A stretch of 64,000 bases of DNA, from the NCBI GenBank assembly GCA_964017235.1, contig OZ024933.1:56278255-56342254 (forward strand), read 5' to 3'. This DNA comes from Sabellastarte sp. h YS-2021. Lineage: Eukaryota > Annelida > Polychaeta > Sabellida > Sabellidae. Positions 47,301 through 57,113 of this stretch are shown piece after piece (position 1 is the stretch's first letter; each line of letters starts with the position of its first letter). A program made the position numbers and the translations under genes. Under the pieces are notes generated by a model. It was given only the letters and a program-made list of their open reading frames with translations, was not told the DNA's origin and did not search any database.

Positions 47301-50300
47301 ATCAGAATGGCGGACACAAGCGTGTCATGTTAGAATAAGTATTTTAATTTGAACATGTTGTTAGTTTGGGCGATAATTGAATATATTTCACCGCGAAAAT
47401 AAATTCTCGCGAAGCAGGCCTATGGTGTACATTCGCGAACTTAAGTACCCGCGAAAATAACCACTTATACAGTATTGGCTAGAAGTTATTTTCGCGTTTT
47501 GTAGTCACTCGCGAATATAGCGAAAATTAATTCCACGCGAAAATAACCACTTATACAGTATCTGGAGATTGTTGAAAACACGTCTGCACAGTACACGCGC
47601 CAAACGAAAAAGATGATATGACGTCATGTTGTCTAGACAGGAAGGAAGTACCATGCGCCACCTGGCGAATGCACAGTACTGGGACCGGCCAGCTGGTGGA
47701 AACACAGGACGTCCTTTTCTGGCGTTTGGCGGGCCGGTCTGCGCCGACCGGATTAGCAATTGGATAGGAAGTATTAACTCTATAAAATCTCATGATTTTC
47801 CACAGGAGACCACACATCTCCGCCGAGTGGGTTCCTCCTTGTTTGTTTATGTAGGCTACTACTGTTGAATTGTCTGTAGCAACCAACATTGTTTGGTTTT
47901 GGCACTGGTCCTTAAACATTTTCCGGGCCAGAGATACCACCTTCAACTCTAGAATATTTATGTGTGGCCTTTTTTCCCTGTCTGACCACAGAGCCTTTGT
48001 AGGAAATTGTTCTAAGTGAGTGCCCCAACCTTCATTTGAGGCGTCTGTAAAGATTTGGATACTGTGGTCTTTGGGGTGAAGGTCTGCAGCCTTCATCACA
48101 TTTGCGGGATTTTGCCACCACTTTAGGTGAGCTGAAATGGTCTACGTCCAAGGAAGGTGGTTGTCCAATGACTGAGGATATCTCTAGTGCTCCTTGAGGT
48201 GAAACTGAAAGGGCCTCATGTGAAGGCGTCCCTCCGGGACCATCTTCTCCATTGAGGCGAGCAAACCAATTAGCGAAATCAAACATCAAAACATGTTTTG
48301 ACTTTAAGTGTAGGATGAAATGCTGAAGATTGAGCCATCTCTCTTGAGTGGGTTTACAAGGGCTGATTCTAGGTGGTATTTGTAGCCCACAAATGAAAAC
48401 ACCTGAGTAGGTTTGAGTTCGGACTTCTCCTGATTTTTTATTCACCCTAAGAACTTTATCATTTCTACCATGGTCTGAGTGTTCACTTGTGCTTCCTTAT
48501 GAGACTTAGCCCTGATAAGCCAGTCGTCCAGGTATTGGTGAAGCCTAACTCCCCTTGTGAGGGCGATCAGCTTCACTTACTTTACAATCATTGTAAAGAC
48601 CAGTGGGGCTGTGGCTAGGCCGAAAGGGAGGGAGGTGAACTGGAAAAGCTGTGAATTGTGAAAAAAACCTCAGGTGCTTGCTTGAGTTTTGGTGGATGGG
48701 GATGTGAAGGTAGGTGTCTGATAGGTCTATCGACGACACCCATTGCCCTAGAATCAGAGAGGCCCTGATGGACTCTGGAGTTTCCATTTTGAACCTTTCT
48801 ACAAGTAGAAAGGTGTTGAGCCTGCTTAGGTCTATCACTGGCCTCCACTTTGGTGAGGCTTGGGGACTAGAAACAGGTGACTGTAAAACCGAAGAGATTT
48901 TACATTTTCCACCCTTTCTATTGCATTCTTTGACAGAACAGACTCAATGCAAGATGCCAGAGCTAGATCTCTTTGATGGGCCTTGTATCCTGAGTGAATC
49001 AGGGGAACTCTGGCTAATTTTGGATTTGTGATTGTGATGAATGGTAGAATGTAACCATTGGTAATAATGTTTAACACATTGTTGAGCATTTGTTTATTTG
49101 CCAGTCTCTTCTGAAAGAATGGAGGCGATCTCCTACTGGTGGACTGAGGGAGGCTTTTAAGGAGTCATTGGGAGGACGGGTTTCCACACCCTCATCCCCT
49201 TGAGTGAGGTCCAAAACAACCTCTGGAGGCTCTGTTATTCGATTTCCCCTTACCTGAGGAAAACAATTTGTTATTGCTTGGACTGGATTGCCCCCCATAG
49301 GGGCGTTTCCTGTAGGAGCCTCTTTTCTTATTCTGGGGACCACGAAAGGGCTTGTTTTGATAGGGTCCAAAACCCTGAGTGTCTTTAGGGGTGCCTTTTT
49401 TGAGGAGGAACTCTTCTCCGTCCTTTACTAGTTGAGACCAGAACAAAGGAGTGGGCCAAAAGGGGGAGCTCCTAAGTTCCTGATATCTAGAATTCCCCAA
49501 ATGAGGCTGAAGATGGGTCATCTCAGCCTCGCGTCTTAGCAGGTTTGTGTTACCCATGGAGTACAACTCCCTCTGGAAAATATGGGCTAAGGACTTACTT
49601 AGGCAGGCTAAGGCTCTCTGCTGAATATGTATCTTCTTATTCAGGACATCTAGATAGTCACAGGCTGTCTTGCTGCTTTTTCAGGATTGGCACCCTTTTG
49701 AATTTGGCTTTCGATTTTCTTGATAGTAGACTTGAGACTGTCCTGGCACTTTTCCATTGTGGAATTACAAACAGAAACAGAGGACCTAGGCATAGTGTCC
49801 CTGGGGTCAGGGAGATTTAAAATGTGCCTAAAAGTTTCTATGTTGTCTGCATATTGTGAGGGCAAGTCAGACATACCTACCTCCCTATAAAAACAGGATC
49901 TGGATCTGTTAGTTGTTTGTCTTGGTCAGAAGGAGCTCTTTTGGGCTTAAAAAACTTTTTAACTTGCACAGAGGACTGAGATTCCTCTGAAGAAGATGAC
50001 TCAGAAACATACTTGGCCCAAACCTTATGTTTTCTTTTGTGCAAGTTTTTCTTTGCTTTAACCGAACAAACACGTTCGGATTGTTCAGAATTCTGATCCA
50101 ATCTGTTCGTATCTGATCTGAGCTACTGTAGACTGGTTCTACTGAATATAAATACTGTATAAGTGGTTATTTTCGCGTGGAATTAATTTTCGCTATATTC
50201 GCGAGTGACTACAAAACGCGAAAATAACTTCTAGCCAATATTTATATTCAGTAGAACCAGTCTACAGTAGCGTGAGCGATAATACAAGATTATGCAAGAT

Positions 50301-53300
50301 ACAATATTTAACACTGTCACGGAAACAATAAATTCCATTGCTTTATCAAATGTACCATTCACAGAAACGCCTAACTTCTTTGATCTTTATCACCAATAGG
50401 GAGGGATTAATTCAATTACACAACTTCTTTGATAATGCGCCGATCAATGAAAGTGGGTTTCGTAAATTTATAATCTCCCAGAGTAGGTTCACACACTGAC
50501 AACGTGTATTTATTCCTTGTCTTCTTACTGTTTTGATGAAGATATGTAGTGCATAATCTTTGTAATTTGACTTTAAAAAAGTGAAGTGGGATTATCGCCC
50601 ACCTATGTAAGACTAGCCGTGAGGTTATGCTCCGTTTTACCACTGAGATTGACCAATCAGAATGGCGGACACAAGCGTGTCATGTTAGAATAAGTATTTT
50701 AATTTGAACATGTTGTTAGTTTGGGCGATAATTGAATATATTTCACCGCGAAAATAAATTCTCGCGAAGCAGGCCTATGGTGTACATTCGCGAACTTAAG
50801 TACCCGCGAAAATAACCACTTATACAGTATTGGCTAGAAGTTATTTTCGCGTTTTGTAGTCACTCGTGAATATAGCGAAAATTAATTCCACGCGAAAATA
50901 ACCACTTATACAGTATCTGGAGATTGTTGAAAACACGTCTGCACAGTACACGCGCCAAACGAAAAAGATGATATGACGTCATGTTGTCTAGACAGGAAGG
51001 AAGTACCATGCGCCACCTGGCGAATGCACAGTACTGGGACCGGCCAGCTGGTGGAAACACAGGACGTCCTTTTCTGGCGTTTGGCGGGCCGGTCTGCGCC
51101 GACCGGATTAGCAATTGGATAGGAAGTATTAACTCTATAAAATCTCATGATTTTCCACAGGAGACCACACATCTCCGCCGAGTGGGTTCCTCCTTGTTTG
51201 TTTATGTAGGCTACTACTGTTGAATTGTCTGTAGCAACCAACATTGTTTGGTTTTGGCACTGGTCCTTAAACATTTTCCGGGCCAGAGATACCACCTTCA
51301 ACTCTAGAATATTTATGTGTGGCCTTTTTTCCCTGTCTGACCACAGAGCCTTTGTAGGAAATTGTTCTAAGTGAGTGCCCCAACCTTCATTTGAGGCGTC
51401 TGTAAAGATTTGGATACTGTGGTCTTTGGGGTGAAGGTCTGCAGCCTTCATCACATTTGCGGGATTTTGCCACCACTTTAGGTGAGCTGAAATGGTCTAC
51501 GTCCAAGGAAGGTGGTTGTCCAATGACTGAGGATATCTCTAGTGCTCCTTGAGGTGAAACTGAAAGGGCCTCATGTGAAGGCGTCCCTCCGGGACCATCT
51601 TCTCCATTGAGGCGAGCAAACCAATTAGCGAAATCAAACATCAAAACATGTTTTGACTTTAAGTGTAGGATGAAATGCTGAAGATTGAGCCATCTCTCTT
51701 GAGTGGGTTTACAAGGGCTGATTCTAGGTGGTATTTGTAGCCCACAAATGAAAACACCTGAGTAGGTTTGAGTTCGGACTTCTCCTGATTTTTTATTCAC
51801 CCTAAGAACTTTATCATTTCTACCATGGTCTGAGTGTTCACTTGTGCTTCCTTATGAGACTTAGCCCTGATAAGCCAGTCGTCCAGGTATTGGTGAAGCC
51901 TAACTCCCCTTGTGAGGGCGATCAGCTTCACTTACTTTACAATCATTGTAAAGACCAGTGGGGCTGTGGCTAGGCCGAAAGGGAGGGAGGTGAACTGGAA
52001 AAGCTGTGAATTGTGAAAAAAACCTCAGGTGCTTGCTTGAGTTTTGGTGGATGGGGATGTGAAGGTAGGTGTCTGATAGGTCTATCGACGACACCCATTG
52101 CCCTAGAATCAGAGAGGCCCTGATGGACTCTGGAGTTTCCATTTTGAACCTTTCTACAAGTAGAAAGGTGTTGAGCCTGCTTAGGTCTATCACTGGCCTC
52201 CACTTTGGTGAGGCTTGGGGACTAGAAACAGGTGACTGTAAAACCGAAGAGATTTTACATTTTCCACCCTTTCTATTGCATTCTTTGACAGAACAGACTC
52301 AATGCAAGATGCCAGAGCTAGATCTCTTTGATGGGCCTTGTATCCTGAGTGAATCAGGGGAACTCTGGCTAATTTTGGATTTGTGATTGTGATGAATGGT
52401 AGAATGTAACCATTGGTAATAATGTTTAACACATTGTTGAGCATTTGTTTATTTGCCAGTCTCTTCTGAAAGAATGGAGGCGATCTCCTACTGGTGGACT
52501 GAGGGAGGCTTTTAAGGAGTCATTGGGAGGACGGGTTTCCACACCCTCATCCCCTTGAGTGAGGTCAAAAACAACCTCTGGAGGCTCTGTTATTCGATTT
52601 CCCCTTACCTGAGGAAAACAATTTGTTATTGCTTGGACTGGATTGCCCCCCATAGGGGCGTTTCCTGTAGGAGCCTCTTTTCTTATTCTGGGGACCACGA
52701 AAGGGCTTGTTTTGATAGGGTCCAAAACCCTGAGTGTCTTTAGGGGTGCCTTTTTTGAGGAGGAACTCTTCTCCGTCCTTTACTAGTTGAGACCAGAACA
52801 AAGGAGTGGGCCAAAAGGGGGAGCTCCTAAGTTCCTGATATCTAGAATTCCCCAAATGAGGCTGAAGATGGGTCATCTCAGCCTCGCGTCTTAGCAGGTT
52901 TGTGTTACCCATGGAGTACAACTCCCTCTGGAAAATATGGGCTAAGGACTTACTTAGGCAGGCTAAGGCTCTCTGCTGAATAAGTATCTTCTTATTCAGG
53001 ACATCTAGATAGTCACAGGCTGTCTTGCTGCTTTTTCAGGATTGGCACCCTTTTGAATTTGGCTTTCGATTTTCTTGATAGTAGACTTGAGACTGTCCTG
53101 GCACTTTTCCATTGTGGAATTACAAACAGAAACAGAGGACCTAGGCATAGTGTCCCTGGGGTCAGGGAGATTTAAAATGTGCCTAAAAGTTTCTATGTTG
53201 TCTGCATATTGTGAGGGCAAGTCAGACATACCTACCTCCCTATAAAAACAGGATCTGGATCTGTTAGTTGTTTGTCTTGGTCAGAAGGAGCTCTTTTGGG

Positions 53301-55815
53301 CTTAAAAAACTTTTTAACTTGCACAGAGGACTGAGATTCCTCTGAAGAAGATGACTCAGAAACATACTTGGCCCAAACCTTATGTTTATGTTTAGTCAAC
53401 ACTAAACGTCTATTTTTCTTGGACGTTGGCTGGATTCCTTGCGGCCTCCTGAGATAGCATTCAGCTCCACATGGTAAGCTATTGTAGCACAACAAAACTG
53501 TACAGGATATGGTTTTCATTATGCCTAACTTGTTTTTCTAACAACAGATGTACAACATTGTCTGATATTTGAACCTCATTGCAGGTTCGATTCTACACTT
53601 TTATAGTACTTATTCTCTGCCTAAGGCAAACTCTGATGCAACACCAGAAACCAATTTAATAACTAGACATTGCATCTCAATGCAATGTATCCCCGGATGG
53701 GACATGGTTGAAGCGGGAATGTGTCGGGCTTGAGCCTTTTTCCTGGAGCACCAGGTCAGGCTTCTACATAGTAGGGCACAAAGAGGGCCCGACTTACTCC
53801 CCCGCTCCTTAAATAGGCAACCACCATGGTTTTGTCTGTAGCTATGGTAGCAATAAGGTTCAAGCAGAGGTCTTGGAACCCCTTTAGGGCCAAAAGAGCG
53901 CCATGGTTCAGGATACTTCATGTGTAACTTGCTTGTGGAAGGGACCAGGTTAACCTTGCAGAGTGTTCCGCCCCCCCAACAGTAGGCTGGCTGGCTGACA
54001 GGTCTGGTAGGTAGAGACAGTCATCTCACCGAGACCAATGACTGGTACAAGAATTTCTCTGTAACCAATATCCTCGGGCAGTAACTGGTTGGTCTAACAC
54101 TTTTGACCAGCTAGGAGGTCCTGACAGTAGGCTGGCTGACTGGGGTGGTAGGTTGAGACAAGTCATCTCACCGAGACCAATGACTTGAATTTTTCTGTAA
54201 CCAATTTCCTCGGGCAGTAACTGGTTGGTTTGAGATGGCCACTTGAACCCTTAAAAGGCTTCTGCTGGTCTGTTAGCCAGTCCTGTGGACCTGCCCAGTA
54301 CCAGGGCCTAACCGGCTATAGGTGAAGCAATCCTCTGTAACCGGTTCCTGGTGGCTCCACAGTTCTGTGAAAACACATAGGAGCTGGCAGAACTGGGCGA
54401 ATTAGACTACATCTCAGCAGGGTAGGCTTATATGAAACAACTGCCTTCTTCCTGTCCATAACTGTGGAATCAGCAGATTTTCTCTGTAACCAACAATCTT
54501 CTGTAACCAGTAAGCCTGGGTGCTGGTACCCCATCATGTACTCAACCTCCAAAGCCATTTTCAATTAGTTTTCAGGCAATAAAGTCAGCATTAAGTGTGA
54601 AAATATCTCCAAAAAGGCCAAAGAATGGCCTTGGTCAGGTGCTTTGGCAGTCTGTGGATGACCTTCAATGAAGAGCTTCAAGATCAAATTTCTGCATGCT
54701 TACAGAGGACATATATATGTATTATATATACCAGCCGTAGGATGATCTAACTTTCAGTATATGAGAACTGGGCCAAAATGTGAAAAATGGCCAAAATCTT
54801 ACCTTTAAGAGGCCACCAGTGACCTTGAAATTGAAGGTCAACGTCACAAACAATAGTGTTCGTGGCAATGCCCATAAGTACCATATACCAAATTTAAAAG
54901 GTCTAACTAAAATATTTTTTAAGTTAACTTATTGCGTCCGAAAGGAAATCTCTGCGGCGGCAGCGGCATGACCGTACTGAATCCTAAGTGTCCCAGACTT
55001 TCGTCCGGGGATACAATCATCATTCCCTTGACATAGCCAGGCTGATCCCACAAACAGTGGTAGACATGACTAAGCAAGTTATAAGCACTTTTAAGTTTGG
55101 CTATTCTCATTTAACCTTGAAGGAGGGGCCCCAAGGTCAAATCTGATCAGATCAGAAGATTCCTAGCCCATGATTTCTTATAAGTTGGCTTCACAAGCCA
55201 AACCTCTAGGACCAATAATAAGTGAGATATAGGTACTTTTTAAAGTCTGGTACGTGGGGTACTTTGGCACTCTATGGATGACATGAATGAAGAGCTTCAA
55301 GGTTAAATGTCTGCATGCTTGTAAAGGACATATATATCTGCTATACATATCACCTTTGAAGAGATTCATCTTTCTTTTTACGATAACCAGCCAGTAGAAA
55401 AAGGTACTAGGTAATTTTCAAGGATGGCCATCTTGTTTTTCAGAATGAGGTTAATTTCATTCCCAGAGAAACTTATCTCCTAATGGAGATACCCTGCAAA
55501 TTTGCCAATTTGGTGAAGCTAGCTCTTGTAGTTTTTCACTGAGAGCATTAACATAAAAAATCTCTCTATGTTGCATGGCGAACATAGATACAATTCTGCT
55601 GGTCAGAATAAACCAAAGTACCCACCTAATGCATCCAGTGTTTAAGGTAATATTTATTACCACATGTAATGGATAGATTACAGAAAATGTTCTTACCTCA
55701 TCAGCCTTTTCTCTTACAAGAAACTGTCCTTCTTTTGCATCTTTCATTGCTGTTTCACACTCACTACGACTCAGAATTCCTGCAAACCAGTCTGCCTTTC
55801 TGTCATCCTTTTTCC
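35113..55815 (-). CDS. SH2-domain protein, two exons visible (Vav-like or Nck-like, partial)
   Basis: Exon 55815-55697 (39 codons plus two carried bases) ends in phase 0, and exon 35356-35113/35118 begins in phase 0. Together they give a complete SH2 domain that binds phosphotyrosine. Visible features: the opening WFAG, FLVRE with the phosphate-binding arginine, FSISV, KHFKI, and a closing IIRHYTKYPLFKG...LGKPF. WFAG and the ending favour a Vav-type exchange factor, while KHFKI and PLFK also recall Nck-type adaptors, so the family is unresolved. The ~20.3-kb intron splits the domain after REKADE and is filled almost entirely by one DIRS element. Upstream exons are not in the window, nor are further downstream ones recognised. 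Confidence 0.8.
35381..35530. repeat. ~80-bp tandem duplication beside the DIRS-3 end
   Basis: TATGGTAGTAAAGTAGCTAT...TGTATATCCTCTGAAAA occurs twice in a row with a few differences. The second copy abuts the DIRS-3 terminus at 35531. Confidence 0.8.
35531..35882 (-). repeat. DIRS-3 left terminal repeat and internal complementary region
   Basis: 35531-35592 is the outer end (TGAAAAATTTATTAATTTTA ... AAGCTACAAGCTTTACCATG), and the shared inverted repeat continues to about 35669. 35787-35882 reads TTCCACATGGTAAGCTTGTA ... TTTTATTGCGCTACAATAGCTTACCATGTGG: the first half complements the left end, the second half the right end at 53464-53497. Confidence 0.82.
36290..37165 (-). pseudogene. DIRS-3 tyrosine recombinase remnant
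   Basis: Minus-strand frames give FLRNGAEKICW, SNFFMYLYQDLNRCPLTIDG, LTKAPFEPMKKSDLKHLTLK, the first catalytic arginine context SGKCRSEIHA, and CPVWALGYYLD. After a deletion that removes the H-x-x-R motif, ACHWKAHNTFTNFYLKD follows, with the nucleophilic tyrosine context intact. About 55-60% of residues by eye agree with the recombinase of DIRS-1, so this is a separate subfamily. Confidence 0.85.
37183..37555 (-). repeat. DIRS-2 left terminal repeat and internal complementary region
   Basis: 37183-37400 is the inverted repeat, containing the palindrome TGACGTCA at 37374-37381. 37457-37552 carries TGTCCATTGGATAGGGTATT...TTTTATTGCGTTAATACTTCC...ACAATTGCT, complementary to the left and right outer ends. 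AATACTTCC rather than AATACATCC agrees with this element's own right end (GGAAGTATT). Confidence 0.85.
37904..38860 (-). pseudogene. DIRS-2 tyrosine recombinase, frameshifted
   Basis: Segments match DIRS-1: SVADFLMYLF-equivalent VADFLMYLFQDRKLQPSTIDGY, LKHLTFKTVFLLALGSGK, RSEIHAWQN, SLKSDRSLCPVRALLYYLD, FKKGFDKDISPATISSWIKQ, KAHDVRAF and QSGVSLDTVLSACH. It then ends near WADSELYQLG..PLD with TGA at 37904. Several frameshifts separate the blocks, so no full protein can be made. Confidence 0.85.
38985..40340 (-). pseudogene. DIRS-2 RT/RNase H frame, broken
   Basis: Blocks in order on the minus strand: NLPVGSRL, a highly diverged RT, HQYLDDWLVRA (active-site YLDD near 39995), LTATEKQVHVGQLHMRLIQWHHKHNWRVPESLEKVIP, ARHIPGRPNVVADKLSRL (last RNase H aspartate) and IILIAPGWPNMPWFWDL. 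The RNase H start is largely lost around 39380-39560. Multiple stops and shifts make it non-functional. Confidence 0.82.
40200..40500 (-). pseudogene. DIRS-2 gag end, leaky-stop site and cysteine-rich segment
   Basis: Minus-strand gag ends GQTSHK then TGA at 40471-40469, followed by CAA TTG CTC TGT, parallel to GQQPYK TGA CAA TTA CTG TGT in DIRS-1. Downstream in the same frame CQNTKCPKCGTQSACR aligns with the cysteine-rich segment of DIRS-1, although a TAA lies between in this decayed copy. Confidence 0.7.
40760..41240. repeat. ~60-bp tandem repeat inside DIRS-2
   Basis: GTGTACAAGGCTGTGTAGCC and AGTACCAGCCGGTACACTCTGTAA repeat with a clear 60-base step (40888, 40948), with about seven more or less diverged copies. 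It lies where gag coding sequence would be expected, so gag has probably been replaced or inflated here. Confidence 0.8.
41400..42440. repeat. ~247-bp tandem repeats with TGACGTCA and CACGTG sites; gag fragment at 42097-42200
   Basis: GACTGGAGTCACAGTAGACGTGAGT (41622) and GACTGGAATCACAGTAGAGGTGAGTT (41868) mark the period. Units carry TCACGTGA and GATGACGTCAGT (41772, 41986). At 42097-42200, ACTCAAACCAGT..CCTGGCCATCCACT...CCGGGTCCACAAGG matches the gag region of DIRS-1 at 62325-62400 in the same orientation, so this is still the gag/leader part of DIRS-2. Confidence 0.7.
42852..44121. mobile_element. foldback element: 592-bp inverted arms around an 86-bp loop
   Basis: Arm 42852-43443 and arm 43530-44121 are inverse copies differing at only about two positions seen (for example GTGCGCGATAATCCC against GTGGGCGATAATCCC). 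The ends are AATACTGTATAAGTGGTTAT followed by TTTCGCG. The loop 43444-43529 is itself the inverse of 44122-44207 just outside the right arm, so the terminal module occurs twice. Both arms contain the same 75-codon open frame, a consequence of arm identity, with no evidence of coding. It is inserted in DIRS-2 close to its 5' terminal repeat. Confidence 0.88.
44228..44432 (-). repeat. DIRS-2 right terminal repeat
   Basis: Inverse of 37200-37400, with TGACGTCA at 44265-44272 and CCGGTCTGCGCCGACCGG near 44380-44397. The stretch GTCCATT expected after GCAATT is missing. It is carried along in each later tandem copy (near 47583-47787 and 50938-51142). Confidence 0.83.
44433..46767 (-). pseudogene. 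DIRS-3 RNase H, RT and gag, tandem copy 1
   Basis: On the minus strand from right to left: gag with a serine/glutamate-rich segment (KVWAKYVSESSSSEESQ, 46500-46746) and a basic C-terminal part (45837-46211), then RT blocks PPVGDRL, WRPVIDLSRLN, METPESIRASL, SSIDLSDTYLHIPIHQ and the active site HQYLDDWLIRA (near 45150-45190), then RNase H with IFTDASNEGWGTHL, LELKVV, ATDNSTVVAYINKQGG. The RNase H is cut after LLWKIM by the DIRS-2 insertion. RT is split by several frameshifts and stops, so no enzyme can be made. Confidence 0.85.
47788..50122 (-). pseudogene. DIRS-3 RNase H, RT and gag, tandem copy 2
   Basis: Same content and same breaks as copy 1, which shows that decay preceded the duplication. 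Differences seen are single bases in gag. Confidence 0.88.
51143..53387 (-). pseudogene. DIRS-3 RNase H, RT and gag, tandem copy 3
   Basis: As copies 1 and 2, but the gag frame passes at 53387 directly into the DIRS-3 right terminal repeat. This copy therefore retains the original outer junction, and its own gag start is missing. Confidence 0.88.
53388..53497 (-). repeat. DIRS-3 right terminal repeat
   Basis: GTCAACACTAAACGTCTATT...GGACGTTGGCTGGATTCC...GCATTCAGCTCCACATGG and TAAGCTATTGTAGCACAACAAAA are the inverse of the left repeat (35577-35669), and the outermost part complements 35850-35882 of the internal region. Confidence 0.82.
53600..53960 (-). pseudogene. DIRS RNase H fragment
   Basis: Minus-strand words SGPLCALLCRSLTWCS and ARHIP, and in shifted frames VATDKTMVVAY, match the RNase H region of DIRS-1. 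It is isolated and broken. Confidence 0.65.
53970..54520. repeat. diverged tandem repeat with CTGTAACCA words
   Basis: CAGTAGGCTGGCTG.CTG, GTCATCTCACCGAGACCAATGACT and TTTCTCTGTAACCAAT..CCTCGGGCAGTAACTGGTTGG occur twice about 140 bases apart, followed by shorter CTGTAACC words. The same vocabulary is found near 40600-41240 in DIRS-2, so both may derive from the leader of such elements. Confidence 0.6.
54600..55660 (-). repeat. diverged relatives of the 147-bp satellite element with terminus
   Basis: 55075-55240 reads AAGCAAGTTATAAGCACTTTTAAGTTTGGC, ACCTTGAAGGAGGGGCCC, AGATTCCTAGCCCATGATTT and CCTCTAGGACCAATAATAAG. 54640-54760 and 55255-55340 share the GGATGACCTTCAATGAAGAGCTTCAAG segment. 54945-55015 is the GCGGCGGCAGCGG block with TCCGGGGATACAAT. 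It is the same family as 26320-27750. Confidence 0.65.
55697..55815 (-). CDS. SH2 gene exon: N-terminal half of SH2 domain
   Basis: The minus-strand acceptor ATTTTCCAG precedes GGAAAAAGGATG. It encodes GKKDDRKADWFAG, ILSRSECETAMK, and EGQFLVREKADE, with the key arginine in FLVRE. The donor GATGAG|GTAAGA is strong. Reading past it runs into a non-SH2 sequence and a stop. Confidence 0.85.
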
Positions 55816-56743
55816 CTGGAAAATAATAATAGGACACTGAAGAGTAAGCTTGATAATTATAAAACATCACAAGATCACCAAACCTTTCTTGCAGATGTCA
55901 CAATTTATTACAATTAACATTATATGCTCTTTTGTATTGTTAAGAATCTATTACCACCAAAATTATCATATATCCAAAACACACGTCAAAAGTTTCTTCT
56001 TTTTAAAATATACTGTTTTTTTAAAATATACTCCTCCTTGAATACACAGTAATGTTCTTCCTCTGTAACACAAAAAAAGAAAGAGTTTACTGTAACTCTG
56101 TTTTACATGATGATTTCTCCATGACCATCACCTAGATTTTGATTAAATGTTTTTGACTATAAAGTATAGTATCAGATATTTTCAATGGTATACACATATC
56201 CATAAGATGCATAATTTTAACCAGACTGGGCCAACGTGGCGCCAACATATCCCCATCACTCATGCCATAGGTTTTGACTGGGTATTTCCACGGGGCCCAT
56301 TTTCTGTATGCCATAAACTTTAGGAAAACATAATCACCCACTATTCCAAGAACTAGAGCAATTCAATCTACAATATGTTTATTCTGACAAGCAGAATTGT
56401 ATTCCAGATGACGGATACATAACTATTTTGAAAAACTCTAGTTATCCCATTTTCAGTCTTCATGCATTGATAACTCTGATCATTTTTGAAACATATTTAA
56501 ATAATTAACTGTTCATTCTAAATTAGTAATCCCCAAAAAGTTTCTCTGTTTCTATGTATTGTAATACATTAGTGTACAAACATTATACTAGAAAAATGTT
56601 TTTGCTAAGGCAAAAATGAGGGTCCCACGGCAAAGAAAGTGAAAAATGGTTAAAAAATTGAAATAAAAGATAAATTCTTGTAAAATACATGAAACATGAT
56701 ATGATACCTATATTGGGGTGTATTTGAGCAAATACGATCAAAT
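55816..56743. other. intron upstream of the SH2 exon
   Basis: AT-rich. A short CTAGAAAAATGTTTTTGCTAAGGCAAAAATGAGGG hairpin near 56588 resembles those at 21053 and 63820. An open frame at 56132-56341 (minus) has no recognised product. Confidence 0.4.
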
Positions 56744-56960
56744 TTGCAAATTTAATAAGTAAATTAAATTTTTATAAGTTAATACCCTATCCAATGGACA
56801 ATAGCTTATCCGGTCGGCGCAGACCGGCCCGCCAAACGTCAGAAAAAGACGTCCTGTGTCTCCACCGGCTAGGCCGGCCCAGTTCTGTGCACTCGCCAGA
56901 TGGCGTGTCGTACTTCCTTCCTGTCTAGACAGCGTGACGTCATAGCATCTTTTTCGTTGT
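56744..56960 (-). repeat. DIRS-1 left inverted terminal repeat
   Basis: Starts TTGCAAATTTAATAAG. The part from CCTATCCAATGGACAATAGC onward is shared inverted with 62786-62966, up to TTTTTCGTT. It includes CCGGTCGGCGCAGACCGG and TGACGTCA at 56935-56942. Confidence 0.9.
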
Positions 56961-57016
56961 CTAAACCTATTAGACCCCTAGTAAGCTGATAGCGGGGTCG
57001 GTGGGAGGGTCTTGTG

Positions 57017-57113
57017 TGTCCATTGGATAGGGTATTAACTTATAAAAATTTAATTTACTTATTAAATTTGCAATTTTATTGCGTTAATACATCCTATCCA
57101 ATGGACAATAGCT
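57017..57113 (-). repeat. DIRS-1 internal complementary region
   Basis: TGTCCATTGGATAGGGTATT...ATTAAATTTGCAA complements the left outer end. The adjoining TTTTATTGCGTTAATACATC...GGACAATAGCT complements the right outer end. The two halves meet near GCAA|TTTT, which marks the expected circle junction. Confidence 0.9.

Larger units (their letters stand above)
43413..53387. repeat. tandem triplication of a 3355-bp unit
   Basis: Units start at GCTACTGTAGACTGG: 43413, 46768 and 50123, exact spacing 3355. Each holds the loop and right arm of the foldback element, the DIRS-2 right terminal repeat, and DIRS-3 RNase H, RT and gag. The third stops at 53387, about 90 bases short, where the DIRS-3 end begins. 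Only a handful of differences were seen (46272/49627 A/T; 46613/49968 A/T; 50867 C/T; 52566 C/A), so the copies are very recent or an assembly product. Confidence 0.93.
35531..53497 (-). mobile_element. DIRS-3: DIRS-type retrotransposon enlarged to ~18 kb
   Basis: The left end (35531-35669) and right end (53388-53497) carry matching inverted terminal repeats (TACCATGTGGAACTGAATGC.. / ..GCATTCAGCTCCACATGGTA, with GAGGCCGCAAGGAATCC and AACGTCCAAG inside). The internal complementary region at 35787-35882 joins the complements of both outer ends back to back, the hallmark of DIRS elements. Between them, in minus orientation, lie recombinase (36290-37165), then a nested DIRS-2, then RNase H, RT and gag segments present three times. 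All frames are damaged. The element fills the intron that splits the SH2 gene, in the same orientation as the gene. Confidence 0.85.

Noticed and set aside
55457-55696. Continuation of the SH2 frame beyond 55697
   Set aside because: The SH2 fold needs the sequence starting AEPFSISV at 35356, and a strong GTAAGA donor sits at the boundary.
56132-56341. Minus-strand frame MGDYVFLKFMAYRKWAPWKY as an exon of the SH2 gene
   Set aside because: No recognised family and no convincing splice sites in a compatible phase.
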